NCBI GenBank assembly: GCA_905234515.1
Contig: CAJOIN010000002.1
Location: forward strand, 2,091 to 39,880
Direction: 5' to 3'
Source: an uncultured Selenomonas sp.
GTDB taxonomy: Bacteria > Bacillota > Negativicutes > Selenomonadales > Selenomonadaceae
Length of the DNA stretch: 37,790 nucleotides
Below are positions 1 through 6,496 of the stretch, one piece after another. The notes under the pieces were generated by a model. It had not been told where the DNA came from, did no database searches, and saw nothing but the letters and a program-made list of their open reading frames with translations. The translations under genes and the position numbers were made by a program. Numbering within the stretch: the stretch's first letter is position 1; the number at the start of each line of letters is the position of its first letter.

Positions 1-452
1 GCCAGCACATCGGAAGGGTAGTGAACCCCCACATACAAGCGTGAAAAGGCCATGAGCAGGGCAAAGGAGAATACTGCATAGCGCACCTTGCCTGATAGAG
101 GGGACCACAGGATGATCCAGGCCACGGAAAAAGAAGAAACCGTGTGGACGGATGGGAAGGAGTAAGAAGTTGGAGGAGCTACCAGGGGAACAAGCTCTGG
201 GATTTCCAGAAAGGGACGGGGCCGCATGACCGTATATTTGAGGATCTCACCCAAACTGACACAGACAAGCAGGGAAAGCCCTGCTGCCAGCCCAAGCTTC
301 CTGGTTCTGGGATAGATGAGCAGCATCAGCAGGAATACCAGCCAGATGGCACCTTTATTGCCTAAAAGGGTAATGGAACAGAACAGGCTGGAAAGAAAGT
401 CGGAGCGCAGGTAATCCTGAATGAAAAGCAACAGCGTCTGGTCAAAGTTCAT
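1..452 (-). CDS. PAP2-family phosphatase (partial, C-terminus outside window)
   Basis: This gene is missing from the ORF track because its stop lies outside the window. Reading the minus strand from the ATG at 452 gives MNFDQTLLLFIQDYLRS, then several hydrophobic segments. All three PAP2 signature blocks follow: KYTVMRPRP (motif 1), PSVHT (the PSGH-like motif 2 with Val for Gly) and SRLYVGVHYPSDV (motif 3 with the catalytic His and Asp). The family comprises membrane phosphatases acting on undecaprenyl pyrophosphate, phosphatidylglycerophosphate or similar lipids. The exact substrate cannot be told from the sequence. The start is supported by GGAGGG about 5 bases upstream on the minus strand. 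About 150 residues are visible, so only a short C-terminal part is missing. Confidence 0.88.
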   Translation of the reverse strand, partial: MNFDQTLLLFIQDYLRSDFLSSLFCSITLLGNKGAIWLVFLLMLLIYPRTRKLGLAAGLSLLVCVSLGEILKYTVMRPRPFLEIPELVPLVAPPTSYSFPSVHTVSSFSVAWIILWSPLSGKVRYAVFSFALLMAFSRLYVGVHYPSDVL

Positions 453-716
453 AGAGCCCTCCCTGGAGTATGAATAATCAAGATATGCATCAAACTGCTT
501 TATCATAGCACCGCTATCGTTAATTTATCTGAAAAAGCATTCCAGAGAACAGGACAGATTGTTGGCAGGGCGTCAAGATTCCTTTGTGCATGGGGGCAGG
601 AACTATGAGCAGATAGCTTTGCTGACAGAGGCGGACGCAAGGCCAACAAGCCATCTTTCTTCCACCGTCTTCTCGGCAAGGAGGAGAAGGCCACGGAGGG
701 AGATACTTTCCGAAGC

Positions 717-1289
717 TTGCTTAATAAGGAAATTGCTGCCCAACGTTATGAAGGAATGACTTCGATAGAAAGACGAGAGGCAGAGGAAATCGACCAAAAG
801 GAAATATGGCTGAAGGACTTGCAGCGGGCAAAGGACTGCGAGGAGGACGGTGATGTAGAGGGCATGCTTGCCATTTGGAAACACATGGCCGCAGAGAAAT
901 GCGGCATGGCTATGATTAAACTGGGGATTTTCTACCGTGATAATGGGGATATCAAGGCGGCCAAGGAGTGGTTTCTCAATGCCACATTGGCGAATTTTGC
1001 CGATGACAGGAGCATGGGCTGGTACTTCCTGGGACTTCTCTACGCTAATGGCCCGGAGACAGACGGTGAAATGGCGTTACGTTATTTTGAAAAAGCTGCA
1101 GCTCAAGGTGCAGCCGAGGCATGGGCTGAATTGGGGCACTGCTATATGAATGGCATTGGTAGTGAGAAGGATTTGGACAAGGCTGCTGAGTGCTTTGAAA
1201 GAGGTGCTGATGCAGGAGATATGGCTTTCAATGTCTTTCTTGTTTGGAAGGGGATGGAAGACCTTCCCGATGTTGCTGAAAAAAACTAG
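717..1289 (+). CDS. Sel1-like/TPR repeat protein, start uncertain
   Basis: The protein is made of helical repeats of the Sel1/TPR type, such as GWYFLGLLYANG, ALRYFEKAAAQGAAEAWAELGHCYMNGIG and KAAECFERGADAG. Sel1 repeats are protein-protein interaction scaffolds; no partner is evident here. The ORF track starts at a TTG at 717, and an in-frame ATG exists at 756, but neither has a convincing ribosome binding site. The frame stays open upstream to a TGA at 606 and reads like real protein there (KPSFFHRLLGKEEK), yet no ATG or GTG opens it. An ATG at 605 with GGCAGG upstream is in a different frame. The native N-terminus may therefore be lost or frameshifted. It converges on the MarR gene with almost no gap. 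Confidence 0.7.
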   Translation: MLNKEIAAQRYEGMTSIERREAEEIDQKEIWLKDLQRAKDCEEDGDVEGMLAIWKHMAAEKCGMAMIKLGIFYRDNGDIKAAKEWFLNATLANFADDRSMGWYFLGLLYANGPETDGEMALRYFEKAAAQGAAEAWAELGHCYMNGIGSEKDLDKAAECFERGADAGDMAFNVFLVWKGMEDLPDVAEKN

Positions 1290-1293
1290 AATC

Positions 1294-1350
1294 TTAATTG
1301 GCAGGTTTGAATGCAGCCTTAGGCTGGCCGCAGAGGGGGCAGACGTACTT
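1294..1350 (-). pseudogene. Remnant of a rubrerythrin-like C-terminus
   Basis: Just past the MarR stop, in another minus-strand frame, the DNA reads KYVCPLCGQPKAAFKPAN and then stops. This matches the final CxxCG knuckle and tail of rubrerythrin/rubredoxin-like domains. There is no room for the rest of the gene because the frame closes at 1381 inside marR. I read it as the 3' scrap of a rubrerythrin gene left by a deletion. A short zinc-knuckle extension reached by frameshift from MarR is less likely. The match is short, hence modest confidence. Confidence 0.45.
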
Positions 1351-1792
1351 ATTTTTGCTGCAGATTATCCGCCATACGCATCATGAAGGACATAAGCTGC
1401 TCCCGCTCTTCCGTGCTGAAGCCCCGCAGGGCCTGCTGCCTGTGCTCTGTGACAGGGCGGGAGAGTTTTTTCACGGCGGTTTCCCCTTTGGCTGTGAGCC
1501 GTATGGCGTTGCCCCGCTCCCTGCCTGACTCCCGGCAGATGATGCCCTTCTTTTCCAGGCGGGTGAGGGTGCGGGAGATGGCGGCGGGCTCCACCCCCAG
1601 GCGCTGGATGAGCTCTCCCTGCATGATGCCGGGAAGGCGGGCTGTGAGGTTCAGCACCATCCATTCAGAGCTGTGGATGTCCTCCTGGCTCACTGCCCCG
1701 TTCAGGGTGCGGGAGAAGGCCCGGGCCGTGCGGAAGAACTGGCGGATAAGTCCGTCATCGTAGTCATCTTGAAGGAGTTTCGTATCAGGCAT
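1349..1792 (-). CDS. MarR-family transcriptional regulator
   Basis: A 147-residue winged-helix repressor of the MarR family. The helix-turn-helix and wing are visible as GELIQRLGVEPAAISRTLTRLEKKGIICRESG, followed by the typical RLTAKGE turn. I place the start at the ATG at 1792 (MPDTKLLQ), because GGAGG lies 6 bases upstream; the track start at 1807 has no such site. The gene overlaps the end of the upstream MFS gene by 8 bases, so the two are one translationally coupled operon. Two identical palindromes at the operon promoter are the obvious operator, suggesting autorepression and a drug- or ligand-induced exporter. The ligand is unknown. Confidence 0.88.
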   Translation of the reverse strand: MPDTKLLQDDYDDGLIRQFFRTARAFSRTLNGAVSQEDIHSSEWMVLNLTARLPGIMQGELIQRLGVEPAAISRTLTRLEKKGIICRESGRERGNAIRLTAKGETAVKKLSRPVTEHRQQALRGFSTEEREQLMSFMMRMADNLQQK

Positions 1793-2990
1793 CTTCTGCC
1801 TCCGCAAGTTCCGGCAATTCCTGTGATCCTTTGGCAGGCCGCAGATAGTACTGGGCTGCCGACAGCAGGAGGAACAGGGCCATGAGGCTGAAGATGGCGT
1901 AAAACATACCTGTAAAGCCCACCTGCCCGGCTACGGCTCCCAAAGCGATGAGGCCTGTGCTGGTGCCTATGTCCAGCATATTGTAGAAAGTGGCGCTGGC
2001 GGCGCTGTGGCGTGAGGAAGCTACGCTGTTCAGCATCCAGGTGAGGAGTGCCGGCAGGAGTGCCCCTGCCCCCAGGCCGTAAAACACGGAGGAGAGCAGG
2101 AGGCCTGCGAGGCTGCCGGAGTAAATCATCAGTGCAAGGGCCATGAGGTAGGAAACTGCCCCGGGCAGCACCACCGCAAAGGCGCCGTATTTATCCAGCA
2201 GCCGGCCACCGAAGGGACGGGAGATAAAGACGAAGATGGTGCCCACGATGAAGAACAGCCCGGCATTATCAATGCCTTTTTCCGCCGCCAGCATGGCAAT
2301 GTAAGTGTTGACGCTGCCATAGCCTGCGCCGAAGAGGATGGTCAAAAGAGAGGCACCGGCAGTGCCCTGCTCACAGAGGCGGTTCTTGATGGAGGAGCGG
2401 ATGGGGGAGGCGGCGTTGATGCCTGCAGGGGCCTTTTTCGTCCGGCAGAGCCAGGCCATGAGGATGGCAGCAGCGCTAAAAGACATGGAAGCAGCAAAGA
2501 GCAGAGCGGGGCTCTCCTCCAGCAGCCAAAGTCCCAGGGCAGGAGCCAGGGCCATGGCCACAGTGCTGCCCATGCCAAAGTAGCCGATGCCTTCCCCCCG
2601 GCGGGAGGCAGGTATCACATCAGCAGCCATGGCAGCGGCAAAGGTTGTGGAAAGGCCGAAGCCAAAGCCGTGGATGACCCGGGCCAGGATGATGGCATTG
2701 ATGCTGGTGAAGAAAAGGTACCCCAGCACTGCCAGTATGCAGAGGCCGAGGCCTGCATAAAGGCATTTTTTCTTGCCAAAGGTCCGCACTCCCGTATCAG
2801 TGAACAGGCGGATAAAGATGGCTGAGTAGCCGAAGATCCCCCCAATCAGCCCCAGCTGCAGGCCCGTAGCACCCAGGGAAGAGGCATAGATGGTGATGGT
2901 GGGCAGGAGAAAGTGGAACCCGGCAAAGAGAAAGCCATTGGCTCCAATCAGGGCGAGGAAATTCCTCGTCCAAAGTTTTTCCGTGGACAT
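1785..2990 (-). CDS. MFS transporter
   Basis: A 401-residue major facilitator superfamily permease with about 12 hydrophobic segments. Features include GLQLGLIGGIFGYSAIFIRLFTD (helix 2 and loop 2-3 region) and SRPFGGRLLDKYG in the second half. The length is normal for the family. The track begins at 3080, but the ATG at 2990 (MSTEKLWTRNF) has AAAGGAAG about 7 bases upstream and lies just downstream of a near-consensus promoter, so I use it. It is co-transcribed with the MarR gene downstream. Export of a small toxic compound is the likely role given the MarR partner, but the substrate cannot be assigned. Confidence 0.88.
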   Translation of the reverse strand: MSTEKLWTRNFLALIGANGFLFAGFHFLLPTITIYASSLGATGLQLGLIGGIFGYSAIFIRLFTDTGVRTFGKKKCLYAGLGLCILAVLGYLFFTSINAIILARVIHGFGFGLSTTFAAAMAADVIPASRRGEGIGYFGMGSTVAMALAPALGLWLLEESPALLFAASMSFSAAAILMAWLCRTKKAPAGINAASPIRSSIKNRLCEQGTAGASLLTILFGAGYGSVNTYIAMLAAEKGIDNAGLFFIVGTIFVFISRPFGGRLLDKYGAFAVVLPGAVSYLMALALMIYSGSLAGLLLSSVFYGLGAGALLPALLTWMLNSVASSRHSAASATFYNMLDIGTSTGLIALGAVAGQVGFTGMFYAIFSLMALFLLLSAAQYYLRPAKGSQELPELAEAEDA

Positions 2991-3015
2991 GAAGACGCTT
3001 CCTTTCATTTGGTAA

Positions 3016-3060
3016 ATTGACATGTCAATCAATATAGCAGATTTAGATTGACATGTCAAT
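3016..3060 (-). promoter_or_regulatory. MFS-MarR promoter with two palindromic operators
   Basis: A perfect 14-bp palindrome, ATTGACATGTCAAT, occurs twice, at 3016-3029 and 3047-3060, with centres 31 bp apart (about three helical turns). On the minus strand the distal copy contains the -35 box TTGACA (3059-3054). This is followed by a 17-base spacer and the -10 TATATT (3036-3031); the proximal copy covers the expected transcription start. This is a textbook repressor layout, and the MarR protein encoded in the operon is the likely binder (inference). Confidence 0.8.
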
Positions 3061-3074
3061 TTTCGACCGTTTTT

Positions 3075-3236
3075 ATGCATGTATTGCTTTTGCGGGAGAG
3101 GCTGGCCATTGGGGAGGATATTCTGGGACTGCTCTTGCTGTGCATCGGCATCGGCTCCCTCCTCACCATGCCCATGTCCGGGGCGGCAGCAGTGCAGTTT
3201 GTCATTGCGTGGTATGTGTACAGGAAGGTGCTTTGA
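3075..3236 (+). pseudogene. Fragment of a second MFS transporter gene
   Basis: The short reading frame gives RERLAIGEDILGLLLLCIGIGSLLTMPMSG, which is the helix-1/2 region of an MFS permease. It then jumps straight to VQFVIAWYVYRKVL, which resembles a permease C-terminus. At 53 residues it cannot be a transporter. I read it as the two ends of an MFS gene joined by a large internal deletion. The family match rests on memory of typical motifs, not a search. Confidence 0.5.
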
Positions 3237-3305
3237 AGGGAGGATTTTGCCCCTGCTGGGGCGAAGTAGGCAGACAGGTTGGAATGTGTATGGAGGAGAG
3301 GTCTT

Positions 3306-3704
3306 ATGGAAACGAGCAAGCGTGCAGAAGCAGGCGTGGAATTCAAGCGTAAGAACAACTGTGCCCAGGCGGTACTATTGGCTTTTCAGCCGGAAACAGG
3401 TATGGAAGAGGATATACTCAAGGCCATGGGCTCTGGTTTTGGTTCTGGCATGGGCGGCATGGAAGCTACCTGCGGAGCACTATGCGGTGCAGGCATGGCT
3501 GCAGGGCTTATCAACAAAAGCAATACGCCAACCAAGATGTTCTGCAAGGAAATGCTCCAGGATTTCAAGGCTGTTGCTGGTGTCACCATCTGTGGTGATC
3601 TGAAGGGCATAAAGACTGGGAAAATGCTCTTTAGCTGTGACGACTGTGTGAGACAGTCAGTACTCGGTTTGGAAAAACGCCTGGGGAAAATGGCTGAAAA
3701 CTAA
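3306..3704 (+). CDS. C_GCAxxG_C_C family protein
   Basis: A 132-residue protein with the cysteine pattern that names this family: NCAQAVL, then ATCGALCGAGMAAGL (the GCAxxG-like core, here GALCGAG), then CKEM, TICGDL and CDDCVRQ. The family is widespread in anaerobes and is thought to bind metal or act in redox chemistry through its conserved cysteines, but no firm function is established. The ATG at 3306 has GGAGGAGAGG just upstream and is preferred over the track start at 3279. It stands alone in front of mazG. Confidence 0.8.
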   Translation: METSKRAEAGVEFKRKNNCAQAVLLAFQPETGMEEDILKAMGSGFGSGMGGMEATCGALCGAGMAAGLINKSNTPTKMFCKEMLQDFKAVAGVTICGDLKGIKTGKMLFSCDDCVRQSVLGLEKRLGKMAEN

Positions 3705-3768
3705 ATGCACCAATTCCTTATAAGCCTTGTGGTTTCTAGAATACATATCAAGAAGGGATTACGGAAGT

Positions 3769-4278
3769 ATGAACCAAGATGAGGTAATACGGCTGCAAAG
3801 TATCGTCAAAAAGCTCCAATCTGAGGATGGATGCCCCTGGGACAGGGTACAGACCCACGAGAGTATAAAGGCTGGTTGCATTGAAGAAGCTTGTGAGGTT
3901 CTGGCAGGTATCAATATCCTGACAGAAACAGGCAAGGCTGATAACCTGAAGGAAGAACTGGGAGATTTGCTTCTGCAAGTCATCTTCCATGCCAATCTGG
4001 CAGAAAAAGAAGGGCTGTTCGATTTGCAGGATGTGGCCCGGGCTGCCGCTGATAAGATGGTGAGGCGTCACCCGCATGTATTCCATGACCCCATGCGGGG
4101 CAAAGACGGACAACCAGTTACGGACTGGGTAGAAATCAAGCAGCTGGAGAAAGAGGGGCGTGAATGGGAAGAGGAGTATCTGCCTGGGGCGTTGGAAGAA
4201 GGGCGGGAGCTCATTAACAAGGCTGCGAAACGCAAGGGCTTGTCAATGCCCTCTGAAGGAGGAGATAGATTAAGATGA
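3769..4278 (+). CDS. mazG: MazG-family nucleotide pyrophosphohydrolase
   Basis: A 169-residue single-domain MazG protein, which hydrolyses nucleoside triphosphates to monophosphate and pyrophosphate and so helps clean the nucleotide pool. Signature blocks are GCPWDRVQTHESIKAGCIEEACEV, LKEELGDLLLQVIFHANLAEKEG and RRHPHVF, which include the acidic EExxE and ELGD metal-binding residues. The ATG at 3769 follows AAGAAGGG at a suitable distance. It is about half the size of the two-domain E. coli MazG, which is common in Firmicutes. The last four bases overlap the start of the phzF fragment (ATGA). Confidence 0.9.
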   Translation: MNQDEVIRLQSIVKKLQSEDGCPWDRVQTHESIKAGCIEEACEVLAGINILTETGKADNLKEELGDLLLQVIFHANLAEKEGLFDLQDVARAAADKMVRRHPHVFHDPMRGKDGQPVTDWVEIKQLEKEGREWEEEYLPGALEEGRELINKAAKRKGLSMPSEGGDRLR

Positions 4279-4607
4279 AGACGTATCGCGTTTATCAGGT
4301 GGACTCCTTCACCAGGCAAAAGTTCTCCGGCAATCCGGCTGGGGTGGTGTCTAATGCCGATGGCTTGACCGAACAGCAGATGCAGCAGCTGGCCCGGGAG
4401 CTTAACAATTCTGAAACGGCCTTTATATTTGCGGGGCAGAAGCCAGACTATGATGTGGAGGTGCGGTATTTCACCCCTACTACGGAGGTGCCAATCTGCG
4501 GTCACGCCACCATTGCAGCACATTATGTAAGAGCGGTGGAAGGGAAACTGCCTGCGTAGATTGAGTACAGCATCGGGACTGTCAAAATACTGCTGGATAT
4601 ATTTTAA
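4275..4607 (+). pseudogene. Truncated PhzF-family isomerase gene
   Basis: The frame begins with a normal PhzF N-terminus: YRVYQVDSFTRQKFSGNPAGVV, then the conserved NNSETAFI and FTPTTEVPICGHATIAAHYV. After GKLPA it meets TAG (4557-4559). Reading on in the same frame gives IEYSIGTVKILLDIF before TAA at 4605, a plausible continuation of the fold. PhzF proteins are normally about 260-300 residues, so two thirds of the gene is missing. It looks like a nonsense mutation followed by a deletion. The start overlaps mazG by 4 bases, so the pair was once an operon. Confidence 0.82.
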
Positions 4608-4726
4608 CCTAAACAGGAAAAGTCTATAAGTTTGCCGAAGAAAACAAAGAAGACTGGCAATTAACAGGCAGTATTAAAAGGAGAGACCAAAAGTATTGGC
4701 ATTGGCAAAGGTTGGCGGGGGATTAT

Positions 4727-5497
4727 ATGACGGAAGAGATGCTCAAGAATTTTTTGAGAAAATACAAGGAAGGCCAGATTCCTGATGAGGAGGCTGCTTC
4801 AGCCTTGGGAAAGCTTTTTGTGGAGGAAATGGGGTTTGCAGCGGTGGACCATATCCGGGAACTCAGGCAAGGGTTCCCGGAAGTGGTATACGCAGAGGGC
4901 AAGACCAAGGAGCAGGTAGCTGCTATCATGGAATCCCTTTATGAGCGGGGACAGGGCAATATCATGGCCACGCGGGCCAGCCGGGAAAAATATGATTACG
5001 TGCAGAAACTGCTGCCGGAGGCCCGGTATGATGAGACCGCCAGAATAATTTACATTGAACGCAAGGCTTTGCCTGCAGAAAAGGACGGACGCTATATACT
5101 CATTGTCACTGCAGGAACCAGCGACATTCCCGTGGCTGAAGAAGCCAGGCTTACCGCACGGTTGTGGGGGAATGAAGTGCATACCTGCTATGACTGCGGG
5201 GTGGCAGGCATCCACCGCCTGTTTGCCCATTTGGAAGAAATCAGGAAGGCCAATGTCCTTATTGTAATTGCTGGCATGGAAGGTGCCTTGGCCAGTGTGG
5301 TGGGCGGCCTTACGGACAAGCCTGTCATTGCTGTGCCCACCAGTGTGGGCTATGGAGCTTCCTTTCAGGGAATGGCAGCCTTGCTTTCCATGCTGAACAG
5401 CTGTGCCACAGGTGTATCAGTGGTGAATATCGACAACGGCTTTGGCGCGGCCGTCATGGCCAGTAAAATCAATCATTTGAGCAGAGGGGAAGAATGA
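4727..5497 (+). CDS. larB: LarB, nickel-pincer cofactor biosynthesis protein
   Basis: A 256-residue protein with the LarB layout: a helical N-terminal half (GFPEVVYAEGKTKEQ) and a C-terminal AIR-carboxylase-like domain (VTAGTSDIPVAEEA, GGLTDKPVIAVPTSVGYGASFQG). LarB carboxylates and hydrolyses nicotinic acid adenine dinucleotide in the first step of making the nickel pincer nucleotide used by lactate racemase and relatives. I use the ATG at 4727 (MTEEMLKN) with GGGGG 7 bases upstream, rather than the track start at 4712. larC follows after one base. No larA or larE is in the window. Confidence 0.9.
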   Translation: MTEEMLKNFLRKYKEGQIPDEEAASALGKLFVEEMGFAAVDHIRELRQGFPEVVYAEGKTKEQVAAIMESLYERGQGNIMATRASREKYDYVQKLLPEARYDETARIIYIERKALPAEKDGRYILIVTAGTSDIPVAEEARLTARLWGNEVHTCYDCGVAGIHRLFAHLEEIRKANVLIVIAGMEGALASVVGGLTDKPVIAVPTSVGYGASFQGMAALLSMLNSCATGVSVVNIDNGFGAAVMASKINHLSRGEE

Positions 5498-5498
5498 G

Positions 5499-6251
5499 AT
5501 GAAAGCAATATATCTGGATTGCTTTTCAGGTATCAGTGGTAATATGCTCCTGGGCGCGTTTCTGCATGCCGGGGTTCCTGCGGAGCACCTGAAGGCAGAA
5601 TTGCAAAAGATTCCTCTCCCTGATGTGTATGAGATTACCATAGATAAAGTGACCAAACAGGGCATTTCCGCCCTGTATGTGAATGTATCGCTTGCTCATC
5701 AGCATGAGGTCCATGAAGAAGGGCATAGCCACCATCATCGTACCTGGGCAGACATCCGCAAGTTTATTGATGATTCTGCCCTGTCTGCTGGCGTGAAAAA
5801 GCAAAGCAAGGCGATTTTTGAAAATCTGGCCATGGCAGAGGGAAAGATTCACAACAGGGCAAAGGATGAGGTGGCTTTCCATGAAGTTGGGGCAGTGGAT
5901 TCTATTGTGGATATAGTGGGAGCGGTCATCTGCCTGGAATACCTGGAAATCGAAAAGGTCATGGTTTCTGCTGTAAACACTGGCAGCGGCTTTGTGCACT
6001 GTGACCATGGCATACTGCCTGTGCCGGCACCGGCAACGGCAGAACTCTTGAAACGCTTTCCTGTATATCACCAAGGAGCGGAAAAGGAGCTCACCACCCC
6101 TACAGGTGCTGCGTTCCTGTACACCCTGGCCTCTTATGAAGAAAATATGCCCCAGAACTTCCAGGCAGAGAAAATAGCCTATGGGGCAGGTTATTGGGAT
6201 CTTGAGATTCCTAATGTGCTGCGGATGTACATTGGCGAAGTAAGCGCTTAG
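5499..6251 (+). CDS. larC: LarC N-terminal part (LarC1), C-terminal domain absent
   Basis: A 250-residue protein starting MKAIYLDCFSGISGNMLLGAFL, with a His-rich stretch (HQHEVHEEGHSHHH) and FHEVGAVDSIVDIVGA, all typical of LarC, which inserts nickel into the pincer nucleotide. Full LarC proteins are about 400 residues; this frame stops after VLRMYIGEVSA, near the LarC1/LarC2 boundary. In Lactobacillus plantarum the two parts are joined by ribosomal frameshifting. Here I find no LarC2-like reading in any frame of the 200 bases downstream. It is therefore either a truncated gene or a split form whose second half lies elsewhere. The start follows GAGGGGAA. Confidence 0.85.
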   Translation: MKAIYLDCFSGISGNMLLGAFLHAGVPAEHLKAELQKIPLPDVYEITIDKVTKQGISALYVNVSLAHQHEVHEEGHSHHHRTWADIRKFIDDSALSAGVKKQSKAIFENLAMAEGKIHNRAKDEVAFHEVGAVDSIVDIVGAVICLEYLEIEKVMVSAVNTGSGFVHCDHGILPVPAPATAELLKRFPVYHQGAEKELTTPTGAAFLYTLASYEENMPQNFQAEKIAYGAGYWDLEIPNVLRMYIGEVSA

Positions 6252-6301
6252 GGGACCTTAAGGATAATACGGATAATATGGAGGCGTCAGGGTATATAAG
6301 C

Positions 6302-6330
6302 TTGACACAGTACAAAATTGATGGTAGGAT
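6302..6330 (+). promoter_or_regulatory. Promoter upstream of the MATE leader
   Basis: TTGACA at 6302-6307 and TAGGAT at 6325-6330 are separated by exactly 17 bases. Transcription would begin near 6337, giving a leader of about 160 bases before the MATE start codon. The perfect -35 and ideal spacing make this one of the more convincing promoters in the window. Confidence 0.65.
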
Positions 6331-6336
6331 ATCAGC

Positions 6337-6428
6337 CAGTATATTGGTCACCGGAGGACAGTGTGCCGTAGCACGGGGGATAGCAGGGAGATTTTCCTGC
6401 AGGCCGCCTGTCGGATAAGGTGTCGGGT
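6337..6428 (+). promoter_or_regulatory. Structured leader, candidate riboswitch or attenuator
   Basis: Between a good promoter and an intrinsic terminator lies a foldable segment resembling a three-way junction. A closing stem pairs GACAG (6357-6361) with CTGTC (6408-6412). One hairpin is GTGC/GCAC with a CGTA loop (6363-6374), and another is GCAGGGA/TTCCTGC (6383-6400). The junction strands GGGGGATA and AGGCCGCC are unpaired and G/C-rich. TGTCGG recurs downstream at 6421, offering an alternative partner for the 5' strand. I compared it by eye with the purine, cobalamin, SAM, TPP, ZTP, NiCo and guanidine classes and saw no match. Confidence 0.45.
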
Positions 6429-6468
6429 GAGCCCGGATTCTGTATTTTTGCAGAGCCCGGGCTTTTTT
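6429..6468 (+). terminator. Intrinsic terminator in the MATE leader
   Basis: GAGCCCGGATTCTG (6429-6442) pairs with CAGAGCCCGGGCTT (6451-6464) across an 8-base loop, with one mismatch and two wobbles, followed by a run of T. It ends only about 28 bases before the MATE start codon. It therefore most likely works as conditional termination for the MATE gene, and can also end larC transcripts. Confidence 0.75.
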
Positions 6469-6496
6469 GTATGCCCGGGCGGTCAAAGGAGATTGC

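Noticed and set aside
6240-6340. LarC2 in another frame after a programmed frameshift
   Set aside because: All three frames after 6,240 contain stops or unrelated sequence and a promoter; nothing resembles LarC2.
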